A stretch of DNA of 64,000 nt from JBCCQH01 sp039024435. Lineage in GTDB: Bacteria > Bacteroidota > Bacteroidia > J057 > JADKCL01. A program made the position numbers and the translations under genes. The notes under the pieces were generated by a model, which searched no databases, was not told the DNA's origin, and saw only the letters and a program-made list of their open reading frames with translations. The stretch covers positions 1 through 64,000 of the forward strand of contig JBCCQH010000002.1 in NCBI GenBank assembly GCA_039024435.1. Direction: 5' to 3'. The number at the start of each line of letters is the position of its first letter. Position 1 is the stretch's first letter. Below, in pieces: positions 25,265 through 33,599 of this stretch.

Positions 25265-26506
25265 ATGGGACGAAAACAAGCAACATTCCACCGAGCGAGC
25301 CAAAAGCGATTGGAAAAGGAACTTGACCGCGAGCGGCGAGAACAGGCCAAAAATGTCGATCCCGACCGGGTAGAGCGCGCCATCCTGGTCGGCATGTACA
25401 ACCGGGAGACCCCCCGGGAAAAGGCGGAAGAATACCTCTCTGAACTCCAATTGCTCGCCAAAACCGCCGGGGCGATCACCGTTCAGCGCATCCTGCAAAA
25501 ACTCGATCACCCCAATCCGCGCACCTACATCGGCACTGGCAAGCTTGAAGATGTGCGCGGCATGGTGGACATGGAAAATGCCGACATGGTCATTTTTGAC
25601 GACGACCTCAGCCCCTCGCAGGTTCGCAACATCGACAAAGTCCTCAATGTAAAGGTGCTCGACCGCAGCGGCATCATCCTGCACATCTTCAATGAGCGCG
25701 CCCGCACCGCCCAGGCCAAAGCCCAGGTCGAACTGGCCCAACTCGAATACATGCTGCCCCGCCTCGCCGGGCTGTGGACCCACCTTTCCAAGCAAAAAGG
25801 GGGGATCGGCCTCAAGGGCGCGGGGGAGAAGGAGATCGAGACCGACCGCCGGATCATCCGCAACAAGATCACCTTACTGACGAAGCAACTCGAAAAAATC
25901 GACCGCCAAAACGCCACTCGGCGCAAAGGCCGGGATGAACTCGTCCGCGTGTCTCTCGTCGGCTACACCAACGCCGGTAAATCCACCCTGATGAACCGCC
26001 TCTCGAAGTCAAAAGCCGAAGTCCTCGCCGAAGACAAGCTCTTCGCCACGCTCGACACCACCGTCCGCAAAGTGGTCCTGGACCGGGTGCCCTTCCTGCT
26101 TTCGGATACCGTCGGGTTCCTGCGCAAACTGCCCCACAACCTGGTGGAATGCTTCAAAAGCACCCTCGATGAGGTCCGGGAATCCGATCTGCTCATGCAC
26201 GTCGTGGACGTCTCCCACCCCGCATTCGAAGAGCACATTTCCGTGGTGAACCAGACCTTGACCGAATTGGGGGCCGGGGAAAAAACCACTCTGGTGGTCT
26301 TCAACAAGGTGGACAAACTCGATCCCCAAGAACTCGAATCGCTGCAAAAAAGCTGGATGGCCAAGGAAAATGCCCCCGTAGTATTCATTTCCGCGGGCAC
26401 CAAACTCAATTTGGAGACCCTCCGGACCACCCTGCTGCAACTCGTGCGGGACGGCTACCAAGATAAATACCCGCACTCGCGCTTTGCGCAAGCTCCCGAA
26501 TACTGA
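25265..26506 (+). CDS. hflX: GTPase HflX
   Basis: 413 residues. The N-terminal domain has the HflX-specific text (ELQLLAKTAGAI, NPRTYIGTGKLEDV, VFDDDLSPSQ-like segment, LDRSGIILHIF), a coiled helix pair (QLEYMLPRLAGLW, GAGEKEIETDRRII) and the GTPase domain: GYTNAGKST (G1), DTVGF (G3), NKVD (G4). HflX binds the 50S subunit and splits stalled ribosomes under stress. Complete and probably active; transcribed alone. Confidence 0.97.
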   Translation: MGRKQATFHRASQKRLEKELDRERREQAKNVDPDRVERAILVGMYNRETPREKAEEYLSELQLLAKTAGAITVQRILQKLDHPNPRTYIGTGKLEDVRGMVDMENADMVIFDDDLSPSQVRNIDKVLNVKVLDRSGIILHIFNERARTAQAKAQVELAQLEYMLPRLAGLWTHLSKQKGGIGLKGAGEKEIETDRRIIRNKITLLTKQLEKIDRQNATRRKGRDELVRVSLVGYTNAGKSTLMNRLSKSKAEVLAEDKLFATLDTTVRKVVLDRVPFLLSDTVGFLRKLPHNLVECFKSTLDEVRESDLLMHVVDVSHPAFEEHISVVNQTLTELGAGEKTTLVVFNKVDKLDPQELESLQKSWMAKENAPVVFISAGTKLNLETLRTTLLQLVRDGYQDKYPHSRFAQAPEY

Positions 26507-26753
26507 GCCCGCCCTACAACGAGGTTGGCCGAAGATGCCCCATTGCGCGTCAAAATCGCAGATTATCGACCAACCTTAGGGATATTTCCTCCGTACAATG
26601 TGGCGGTCGATGAATCTTACGACCCTGCCCGAAATTTTCCGGGAAAACACCAATTGTCCACTGCGGATCGTACGCGCCCCGTAAAGTTGTCTCCCGGCGG
26701 GAAGATAGATTGCGGCGGAACCGCAAATAAATCGTAAATTTCACCCAGAAATT

Positions 26754-27281
26754 ATGAGTCAAACGGAGATTATAAACCGCATCGCATTGAGTCCCCTGGT
26801 CACTTTTGACCTGGCGGACCACCACGATGCGGCGGAGCGGATCGGCATCGACATTGCGGAGCAATTGTTCATGGGCCAGATCCTGCGGGAGAAAGACTTC
26901 CGCGCTTTCATCAAGGATACCGACTGGACGCAGTACGCGGGCAAACACGTGCATTTTTTTTGCAGCGTGGACGCAGTGATTCCCGGCTGGACCTGGATGC
27001 TACTGTCAATCGCCCTGGAACCCCACGCCAAAACCGTCCTTATGGGCAGTGCCCTGGACCTCGAAAAAGAGATTTGGCGGAAGATTTTGGACGGGCTGGA
27101 TTACGGCGAACTGACCGACAAGAAAATTGTGGTCAAAGGCTGCGGCGACATTCAGATTCCCGACGCGACCTACGTTGATTTTATCCGCCGTCTGCGCCCG
27201 ATTGCGGATAAGCTCATGTACGGCGAACCCTGCTCCACGGTGCCCCTTTACCGCAAGCCCAAACCACGCAGGAAGAAATAA
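26754..27281 (+). CDS. DUF2480 family protein
   Basis: 175 residues. The whole protein follows the DUF2480 pattern found almost only in Bacteroidota: INRIALSPLVTFDL at the start, LREKDFRAFIKDTDW, HFFCSVDAVIPGWTWML and a conserved GCGDIQIP near the end. The conserved Cys residues (FFCSVDA; KGCGD) may bind metal or be redox-active, which is a guess. In many genomes it accompanies iron-sulfur genes; here the neighbour is an SPFH protein 54 bases downstream. Confidence 0.88.
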   Translation: MSQTEIINRIALSPLVTFDLADHHDAAERIGIDIAEQLFMGQILREKDFRAFIKDTDWTQYAGKHVHFFCSVDAVIPGWTWMLLSIALEPHAKTVLMGSALDLEKEIWRKILDGLDYGELTDKKIVVKGCGDIQIPDATYVDFIRRLRPIADKLMYGEPCSTVPLYRKPKPRRKK

Positions 27282-27335
27282 TCAGCACACTTTTCAAATT
27301 CTCGACAACCGGATTTCACAAAAACAATCACCACT

Positions 27336-28367
27336 ATGGGACTTTTCAACTTTATCCGTGGCCAATTCATCGATGTCATCGAGTGGGTCGATCCCTCGCG
27401 CAAGACCCTCGTCTGGAAATTTCCCGATGAGGACAAAGAAGTCAAGATGGGGGCCCAGCTCACCGTGCGGGAATCGCAGGTCGGTATTTTGGTCAATGAA
27501 GGCCAGGTCGCCGATATTTACCAGCCCGGCCGCTACGAGTTGACCACGCGCAACATGCCGATCATGACCTCGCTGCGCTCCTGGAAATACGGCTTTGAGT
27601 CTCCCTTCAAAGTTGACATCTACTACGTCAATACCCGGCAATTCACCGACAACAAGTGGGGCACGCCCACGCCGGTGTACATTCCGGACGCCAAGTTTGG
27701 CCAGGTCGAAATCCGCGCCTTTGGCGCTTACAACTTCCGGATCAGTGACGCCAAGAAATTCTTCACCGAGTTTGCCGGTACCGATCCCAATTTGACCGTC
27801 GAAGAGCTGCAAGGCACCCTCCGCGGCAAACTCGTCGACCGCTTTACCGAAGTCGTTGCCGAAATGGCCGAAGCCGGCTTGTCCTTCGTCCAGCTTCAGT
27901 CCCAAAAGACCGAATTTACCAAGGCACTCATGCCCCGCATCCACGACTACTTCGAAGGATTCGGGTTGGACATCACCGATTTCCAGATCCAGAGCATCAC
28001 ACTCCCCCCGGAAGTCAACGAGTTCCTGCGCAAAAATACCCAGATGAACATGGTCGGCGACATGGGCCGCTTTACCCAGTTCCAAGCCGCCAAATCCATG
28101 GAAGACGCCGCCAAATCCGGAGGCAGCATGGCCCAGCCCGGCATGGACATGGCCAACATGATGATGGCCAATATGATGATGCAGCAACAGCAGCAAATGC
28201 AACAACAGACGCCGCAGAATCAGGCCCAACCCGAAGCCCAAAAAGAGGAAATGAGCCGCGACGAGATTATGAAAACCCTCAAGGAACTGGGCGAACTCAA
28301 AAGCGCCGGCATTCTCACCGAAGAAGAGTTTGACGCCAAGAAAAAAGAACTTTTGGCCCGTCTTTGA
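27336..28367 (+). CDS. SPFH-domain protein with C-terminal SHOCT segment
   Basis: 343 residues resembling the YdjI/virion-core-protein branch of SPFH proteins. It begins MGLFNFIRGQFIDVIEWVD, continues with LTVRESQVGILVNEGQVADIYQPGRYEL, and ends with a methionine- and glutamine-rich linker (about 265-300) and a short SHOCT-like helix pair (LKELGELKSAGILTEEEFDAKK). There is no transmembrane segment, so attachment would be through partners. SPFH proteins form oligomeric scaffolds at membranes. A good terminator follows directly, so it closes its transcript. Confidence 0.9.
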   Translation: MGLFNFIRGQFIDVIEWVDPSRKTLVWKFPDEDKEVKMGAQLTVRESQVGILVNEGQVADIYQPGRYELTTRNMPIMTSLRSWKYGFESPFKVDIYYVNTRQFTDNKWGTPTPVYIPDAKFGQVEIRAFGAYNFRISDAKKFFTEFAGTDPNLTVEELQGTLRGKLVDRFTEVVAEMAEAGLSFVQLQSQKTEFTKALMPRIHDYFEGFGLDITDFQIQSITLPPEVNEFLRKNTQMNMVGDMGRFTQFQAAKSMEDAAKSGGSMAQPGMDMANMMMANMMMQQQQQMQQQTPQNQAQPEAQKEEMSRDEIMKTLKELGELKSAGILTEEEFDAKKKELLARL

Positions 28368-28390
28368 CCGGACAACCCACGAATTGTGCG

Positions 28391-28430
28391 GGGAGAGGTC
28401 GGTGCTTCCGGTCTCTCCCTTTATCGTTTT
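28391..28430 (+). terminator. Rho-independent terminator after the SPFH gene
   Basis: A 12-pair stem (GGGAGAGGTCGG with CCGGTCTCTCCC, two G-T pairs) with a five-base loop TGCTT is followed by the T-rich run TTTATCGTTTT. It begins 24 bases after the stop codon. Confidence 0.85.
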
Positions 28431-28783
28431 AAATCCAGATATTCCTAAGATTGAATAAAATATCGTTTATTTAAACCCCTGTAAGTCAAGCCACTATTTG
28501 CATTTGTCCGAAATAATTGCTATTATATTTAACCTGGGAAACGGGTCGCCTACCCAAGTACTCCTTCCCAAGCTGCAACAACGAATGTATCGACAACTTG
28601 CCTCAATGAAGGAACAACGCGCTATGGTCGCGGGAAGGTCAGTATGTACCATTCCGTGAACCCCCGATCCCTACAGATCAATGATTTTATAAGGTAAGTA
28701 ATCACTCTGAGGCGGTTCAAAAATGATGGGTGAAAGCGGCTGGTGCCGGATCCAATTTGCATCGCCTCCCAAAGCTAAAAATT

Positions 28784-28873
28784 ATGGTAATCACTGGCAT
28801 CATCAGCGGAGCGGCCATCCTCCTCGTCGGCGGCATCTTGGTGTATCTCTCCCAATCGTCGGAAAAACGCTAA
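28784..28873 (+). CDS. Candidate 29-residue membrane micropeptide
   Basis: ATG to TAA gives 29 residues: a hydrophobic core (ITGIISGAAILLVGGILVYL) flanked by a polar, positively charged end (SQSSEKR). This is a textbook single transmembrane helix with a short cytoplasmic tail, hard to get by chance in a 640-base region otherwise empty of genes. No strong ribosome-binding site is seen, which is normal for this phylum. The rest of 28431-29005 holds only a hairpin at 28915-28950 and possible repeat debris at 28709. Confidence 0.4.
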   Translation: MVITGIISGAAILLVGGILVYLSQSSEKR

Positions 28874-28914
28874 TCAAGGCCAACTCCACCTTGTTCACAA
28901 AACTTATTGGATTT

Positions 28915-28950
28915 CATCCCGAACCGCTCCGTAAAGGGCAGTTCGGGATG
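28915..28950. repeat. Perfect 10-bp inverted repeat, possible terminator
   Basis: CATCCCGAAC and GTTCGGGATG enclose a 16-base loop, midway between the micropeptide frame and the end of the minus-strand aldehyde dehydrogenase gene. It could stop transcription from either side; no clear T-run supports it. Confidence 0.45.
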
Positions 28951-29005
28951 GCTAAACCGGGCTCCGAACGCTGTCCGGATTGCCGCCTTCCCCTACGACC
29001 GCCGC

Positions 29006-30469
29006 TCAAAACACCAGCAGCCGTGGTTCGGTCATGTCTTCCATGGCATATTTCAAGCCTTCCCGGCCCAGACCACTGTCCTTGATCCCTCCGTAGGGCA
29101 TGCTGTCCACGCGGAACCCCGGCACATCATTGACGATGATTCCCCCCACTTCCAGCTCCGCCAACGCCCGCTTCATCCGATCCACCCGATTCGTAAATAC
29201 CCCCGCCTGCAGTCCGAAATCAGAGTCATTGACCCGGCTGAGGGCTTCGGCAAAGTTGGACACCGGCTCGATCACCGCTACCGGCCCAAAGACCTCCCGG
29301 AATTGAACCTTCATCTCCGGTGTCGTGCGCGTGAGCAGCGTGGGCGCGTACAGCAAGTGCGCCTCGGAAAGCACTTTCCCCCCGGTCAAGAGTTCGGCCC
29401 CGCCCGCTACCGCTTCCCGGACCCAGGCCGCAATCCGATCCAGGTGCACCCGTTCGATCAGGGGGCCCACCCGCACCGCCGGGTCGCGCACGTCCCCCAC
29501 CGGGAGGGCCTCGGTGGCCCGGACGAGCCGCTCTACCAACGCATCGTACACCGATTCCACGACAAAAATGCGCTGGGTAGAAATGCAGATCTGCCCTGCG
29601 TACAAAAAACTCCCGATGGCCAGCCGCTCGGCGGCGGCGTCCAGGTCCGTGGTTTCGTCCACGATGGTGGCCGCATTCCCCCCGAGTTCCAGAATGACCC
29701 GCTTCTTCCCGGCTTTGGCTTTGAGCATCCATCCCACCTGATCGCTCCCCGTAAAAGAAAGCAACTTCAAGCGGTCATCGGTTACGATCTGTTCGGCTTC
29801 CGGAATGTCCGCCAGGACGATGTTCAAAGCGCCCGCCGGATAGCCCGCTTGCTCACACAGGGCCGCAAAGGCCAGCACGCAGAGTGGCGTATAGGGCGAC
29901 GGCTTGAGCACCACCGAACACCCCACCGCCAGTGCGGGGGCAATCTTGTGCAGGGCCAGATTGAGGGGGAAATTGAACGGAGAAATGGCCGCCACCGGAC
30001 CGATGGGGAACCGCCGGGTAAATGCATTGCGCCCCGTCCCGTTGGCGTAGTCCACATTGACGACCTCGCCGTCGAAGTGCAAGATCAGATCGATGGCCGA
30101 CTGCAAAGTCATCGCGCAGCGGGCCGCTTCCCCGCGGGCATAAGCGATGGGTTTGCCCGCCTCCGCCGCAATCAATTGGGCAAATTGCTCCTGCCGTTCC
30201 CGGAAAAGTTCCCGCACCCGGGACAAATGCTTCCGCCGCTTCTCCGCCGACCAGCGCCGCATTGCGACAAAGCCCCGGACCGAAGCCGTGATCGCCCGTT
30301 CTACCTGTTGCGCCGAAGCCAGCGGCACCCGCGCAATTTCCGTCTGCGTGTATACATCGCGGACCGACTGGAAACTGCCCTTGCCCTGGGCGATCCATTC
30401 GCCATCGAGGTAGAGATCAGAGTGGAGAATATCGGCGAAAAGCTCCGGAATCGAAGTGGTGTTGCTCAT
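29006..30469 (-). CDS. Aldehyde dehydrogenase family protein
   Basis: 487 residues, full length. NAD(P)-binding and catalytic landmarks are all present: PFNFPLNL, KPSPYTPL, FTGSDQVG, the general base in LELGGN, and the catalytic cysteine in GQICISTQR, with the late motif REVFGPV. It oxidises an aldehyde to an acid. FAALCEQAGYPAGALNIV and the arrangement around the cysteine resemble the GapN/lactaldehyde dehydrogenase side of the family. No pathway neighbour fixes the substrate. Confidence 0.9.
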   Translation of the reverse strand: MSNTTSIPELFADILHSDLYLDGEWIAQGKGSFQSVRDVYTQTEIARVPLASAQQVERAITASVRGFVAMRRWSAEKRRKHLSRVRELFRERQEQFAQLIAAEAGKPIAYARGEAARCAMTLQSAIDLILHFDGEVVNVDYANGTGRNAFTRRFPIGPVAAISPFNFPLNLALHKIAPALAVGCSVVLKPSPYTPLCVLAFAALCEQAGYPAGALNIVLADIPEAEQIVTDDRLKLLSFTGSDQVGWMLKAKAGKKRVILELGGNAATIVDETTDLDAAAERLAIGSFLYAGQICISTQRIFVVESVYDALVERLVRATEALPVGDVRDPAVRVGPLIERVHLDRIAAWVREAVAGGAELLTGGKVLSEAHLLYAPTLLTRTTPEMKVQFREVFGPVAVIEPVSNFAEALSRVNDSDFGLQAGVFTNRVDRMKRALAELEVGGIIVNDVPGFRVDSMPYGGIKDSGLGREGLKYAMEDMTEPRLLVF

Positions 30470-30524
30470 AGATTAAAGTTAGAATTTTTGCCGATGGAAG
30501 GGGAAATCGGAGGCATCTTTCGGG

Positions 30525-31400
30525 TCAAAATAGCTCTCCCCGCGTATTTCCCGTCCGGATCTCCGCGTTGAAAAGGTTGCGCTCGATCACTGGATAGCCG
30601 AATGCCCGACGCAACAGAAGCAATTGGCCGATCTGGACCTGAATCTCGCTCAGTGGCCCTTGCAAGAGCTTTTTGAAGAGGATTTCGTTGGGCGAATGGT
30701 GCAGCAACGCTTCATCCAGGCGTTGCAGTACGGCGGGAAACGCCTTTACCTCTTCCGTCCAGCTCCGAGCTTCGATCTCCGGCGCCGTTTCCGTGCGGAA
30801 CTGGGCTTCTACAAAATGCAACTGCCTCCGCATGAAGTGGACCGTCTCCCGCGGGGTGCGCACCGCCGGGCCATCGGCAAAATCACCGAAGTCCCGCCCC
30901 ATCCCGCGGACCGCGGTCCGAAACCGGTAGGCAATCGCCGAGAGCAGGTGACGCAAAAGTTCTCCCTGCCCATCGGGTGCCCGCTCCGGGGCATCTTTCC
31001 AGCGAAAATCGGGGCGGGTTTCGAAGCGCCGCGCCGCCGGTACCAAGTACAAAAACGCATCTTCCTGCACGATATTGGTCTGGATCATCTGTGCTGCTTC
31101 CGGGATGCTCTTGGTCTCCAGCGGCGAGGTACGGCCGTGGTTGCCCCGCCAAAAATAGCACTGGCCTTCAAATACCTGTAACATGACGTACAGCCCATTC
31201 ATATCCCCGATGCGGTCACCGAATCGGTAGTCAAAAAAGCACAATTCGAGCTCCGTCGGGAGGGTCCGCAGCAGCTCTTGCAGCGTCGCATCACCCAGAC
31301 TTGATCCAAGGTCAATGTACTTCCAGGCCCCTTCCTCCCGCTGCAAGCGGACGCCGGGGACGGTCTCCGGATAAATCTGCGACGAGGTAGGTGCATCCAT
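30525..31400 (-). CDS. Unknown protein
   Basis: 291 residues from the ATG at 31400 (MDAPTSSQ). The open frame extends further upstream, but the added stretch is antisense to the methyltransferase gene and is not coding. It has no signal peptide or membrane segment. The sequence mixes beta strands (LELCFFDYRFGDRIGD, LYVMLQVFEGQCYFWRG) in the first third with long helices in the second half. I recognise no family. The gap to the upstream methyltransferase gene is short (95 bases) and both face the same way, so they may be co-transcribed. Confidence 0.7.
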   Translation of the reverse strand: MDAPTSSQIYPETVPGVRLQREEGAWKYIDLGSSLGDATLQELLRTLPTELELCFFDYRFGDRIGDMNGLYVMLQVFEGQCYFWRGNHGRTSPLETKSIPEAAQMIQTNIVQEDAFLYLVPAARRFETRPDFRWKDAPERAPDGQGELLRHLLSAIAYRFRTAVRGMGRDFGDFADGPAVRTPRETVHFMRRQLHFVEAQFRTETAPEIEARSWTEEVKAFPAVLQRLDEALLHHSPNEILFKKLLQGPLSEIQVQIGQLLLLRRAFGYPVIERNLFNAEIRTGNTRGELF

Positions 31401-31495
31401 ATCCGAAAATAATGAATTTGGTTTGGGATCCGGTGGGCGGGCCAGGTTTTTTCGGATCGAAAACGAAATCTTTTTGGTGCTCGGAAAATGGACGG

Positions 31496-32377
31496 TTACT
31501 TGCGGACCAGACGGGCAAATACTCCTGCGGGCAAGCGGCGTCCACTGCGCTCCCGGAGGCACAATTCCCCGATTTCGAGCTTGCGGGTCATCGCTTTGGG
31601 CAAATGACTGCGCACCAGATTTTCCAGGATCACCGCCGAAAACCCCAGCGAATAAGCATTGAATACCAAGAACGATTGTTCCGAATCCAGGATCGCTGCG
31701 ACGTACCCGATGAGCTCGTCGATTTGGTCTTCCAGTTTCCACTTTTCGCCTTTGGGACCGTGGCCCCAAGCCGGGGGGTCGAGGACGATGCCGTGGTAAG
31801 TCCGACCCCGACCAGCTTCCCGCTTGACGAATTTGAACGCATCCTCGACCAGCCAGCGGATGTCGTTCAGCTTGCTGAGTTCCATATTGCGGTTCGCCCA
31901 GTTGACCACCTGGCGGATGGAATCGCAGTGGATGACGTCGGCTCCGGCAGCACGAGCGGCCAGGCTGGCCCCACCCGTATACGCAAACAGATTCAGAACC
32001 TTGGGCGTCGGAACGGCTTTGCATTGGTCGTAGATAAAGTCCCAATTCCAGGCTTGCTCCGGAAAGATGCCTACGTGCTTGAAGCGGGTGAGGGTCAGGC
32101 GAAAGCGAATCCGCATTTCGCGGTGGGAATAGGCGACATTCCAGGCGTCGGGCATGTCGGGGTTGATGCGTTCCCAAGTGCCGGAAGAAGAGCCCGCTTG
32201 CTCGAAGCGGGCGTCGGCGAGGCGGCGCCACTCCTGGGGGGACAGAGACCGACTCCAAACGGCTTGGGGCTCGGGGCGGCAGAGTACGTAACGACCAAAT
32301 CGTTCCAACTTTTCGTTGTTGCCAGAATCGATCAACTCGTAATCTTTAAAGCCTTTGGGAATGCCGATTTGGATCAT
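31496..32377 (-). CDS. Class I SAM-dependent methyltransferase, RlmI/RlmK-like
   Basis: 293 residues starting at the ATG at 32377 (MIQIGIPKGF). The Rossmann fold is clear: PKVLNLFAYTGGASLAARAAGADVIHCD (SAM-binding loop and acidic ribose contact), DIRWLVEDAFKFV, then IVLDPPAWG as the catalytic DPPxxG motif, typical of C5-cytosine or N-methyl rRNA methyltransferases such as RlmI and RlmK. It lacks an obvious PUA domain at the N-terminus, where there is a shorter alpha/beta region. Likely substrate is 23S rRNA (inference). Confidence 0.85.
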   Translation of the reverse strand: MIQIGIPKGFKDYELIDSGNNEKLERFGRYVLCRPEPQAVWSRSLSPQEWRRLADARFEQAGSSSGTWERINPDMPDAWNVAYSHREMRIRFRLTLTRFKHVGIFPEQAWNWDFIYDQCKAVPTPKVLNLFAYTGGASLAARAAGADVIHCDSIRQVVNWANRNMELSKLNDIRWLVEDAFKFVKREAGRGRTYHGIVLDPPAWGHGPKGEKWKLEDQIDELIGYVAAILDSEQSFLVFNAYSLGFSAVILENLVRSHLPKAMTRKLEIGELCLRERSGRRLPAGVFARLVRK

Positions 32378-32512
32378 GTGCTTATGTCGTAGAATCGCCG
32401 AAAATAGGCATTTTATTTGTTTCCAAGCCCCCGAAATTCTATTTTTGTTTATCAAAAACTCAGAAAATTGAAGCACGATTCTTCAATATTGTAACCCATT
32501 TAATCTTGCGTC

Positions 32513-32779
32513 ATGACAAAAGAATTGACGAGAAATCTGTCGCAAACTACGATCACCGAAACCTATCGGATCATCCTCTACAATGATGAGGTGAACTCAT
32601 TTGAATGGGTTATCCAAGCTTTGGTAGACATCTGCGACCACACCAACACGCAAGCAGAACAGTGCGCCTGGATTGTTCACATGAAGGGCAAATACGCCAT
32701 CAAGTCGGGAGCCAAGCGCGACATGATCGACCGCTGCGTTGCGCTGCTCGACCGGGGTCTGACTGCAGAGGTCGAATAG
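32513..32779 (+). CDS. clpS: ATP-dependent Clp protease adaptor ClpS
   Basis: 88 residues, small but complete. YRIILYNDEVNSFEWVIQAL is the ClpS core, in which the Asn-Asp pair forms the pocket for N-degron residues; HMKGKYAIKSGAKRDMIDRC continues the fold. ClpS hands proteins with destabilising N-terminal residues to ClpA/ClpC-ClpP. The clp genes are not in the window. The hydrolase gene begins 10 bases downstream. Confidence 0.93.
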   Translation: MTKELTRNLSQTTITETYRIILYNDEVNSFEWVIQALVDICDHTNTQAEQCAWIVHMKGKYAIKSGAKRDMIDRCVALLDRGLTAEVE

Positions 32780-32789
32780 ATCGTGGCTT

Positions 32790-33599
32790 TTGTCTGCACC
32801 GCGCCACCATCCCTCTCCATCCGATTTCCCTCGTTCTGATCGCTCTGCTGAAAGTTTTGCGGTTTGTTTTTTGCATGGGTTCTGCGAATCACCCCGGGTG
32901 TTCTCCCGCCTGATTACCGAGCTCCGTCCCGACTTCCCCATTTTTACTCCGACTTTGCCCGGTCACGCTGGCACTTCCTGGCACGTCCACTGGAATTCCC
33001 TGGCCGACGCCGCCGACTGGCTTAGGGATCAATGCATGCAAGCCGGCTGGGACCGTTGCGTCCTCATCGGGCACAGCCTCGGTGGATACATTGCCGCCGC
33101 ATTTGCGCAGCGCCACCCAGATCGTCTGCTGGGTCTGGGCCTGCTACATTCGACCGCCCGCTCCGATTCCCTTCCCCGCCAAAAGTACCGCAACAAAGCT
33201 TTGCGGTTGATTACCGCGCAGGGCACCGAAGCTTTTCGCCAGGCATTTTTGCGCACCCTATTCTATCAACCTGACCCCGCCTGGACCGAGCAACTGCGGG
33301 CCATCACCGCCGAAACCGCGCCCGAAGCCATTTCCGCATTGATCCCACTCATGCGCGACCGCCTCGACCACGTCGCCGCACTGGCCGCCCTCCCCGTACC
33401 GATCAGCTACATCGTCGGGAAACACGACAAGCTGGTCTCTGCTGCGCAAACCTCCGAGGAGCGGATGGATTTGCCGCAAGTGGAGTGGCACTGCCTCGCA
33501 AATGCGGGCCACATGGGGATGTACGAAGCCCCGCAGGAAGTCGCTACGGCCATTCGCAAACTGTTGCAGCGGGCAAAGGCAGCTTACTCCCGCACGTAG
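32790..33599 (+). CDS. Alpha/beta hydrolase
   Basis: 269 residues. CFLHGFCESPRVF carries the oxyanion-type HG, VLIGHSLGGYIA the nucleophile elbow (GHSLG, Ser), VGKHDKLVSA the acid, and NAGHMGMYEAP the catalytic His, so all triad members are present. The substrate cannot be told; the layout recalls MenH/BioH-type esterases. The only fitting start is a TTG at 32790; no ATG or GTG lies in frame upstream. The 3' end overlaps the MurF-Alr gene by 16 bases. Confidence 0.88.
   Translation: MSAPRHHPSPSDFPRSDRSAESFAVCFLHGFCESPRVFSRLITELRPDFPIFTPTLPGHAGTSWHVHWNSLADAADWLRDQCMQAGWDRCVLIGHSLGGYIAAAFAQRHPDRLLGLGLLHSTARSDSLPRQKYRNKALRLITAQGTEAFRQAFLRTLFYQPDPAWTEQLRAITAETAPEAISALIPLMRDRLDHVAALAALPVPISYIVGKHDKLVSAAQTSEERMDLPQVEWHCLANAGHMGMYEAPQEVATAIRKLLQRAKAAYSRT

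Noticed and set aside
28907..30571. 554-codon open frame on the plus strand
   Set aside because: It is antisense to the well-supported aldehyde dehydrogenase gene; His/Pro/Arg-rich composition is typical of GC-rich shadow frames.
31401..32258. N-terminal extension of the unknown protein at 30525-31400
   Set aside because: The added 286 codons run through the methyltransferase gene in a different frame on the same strand and look non-coding.
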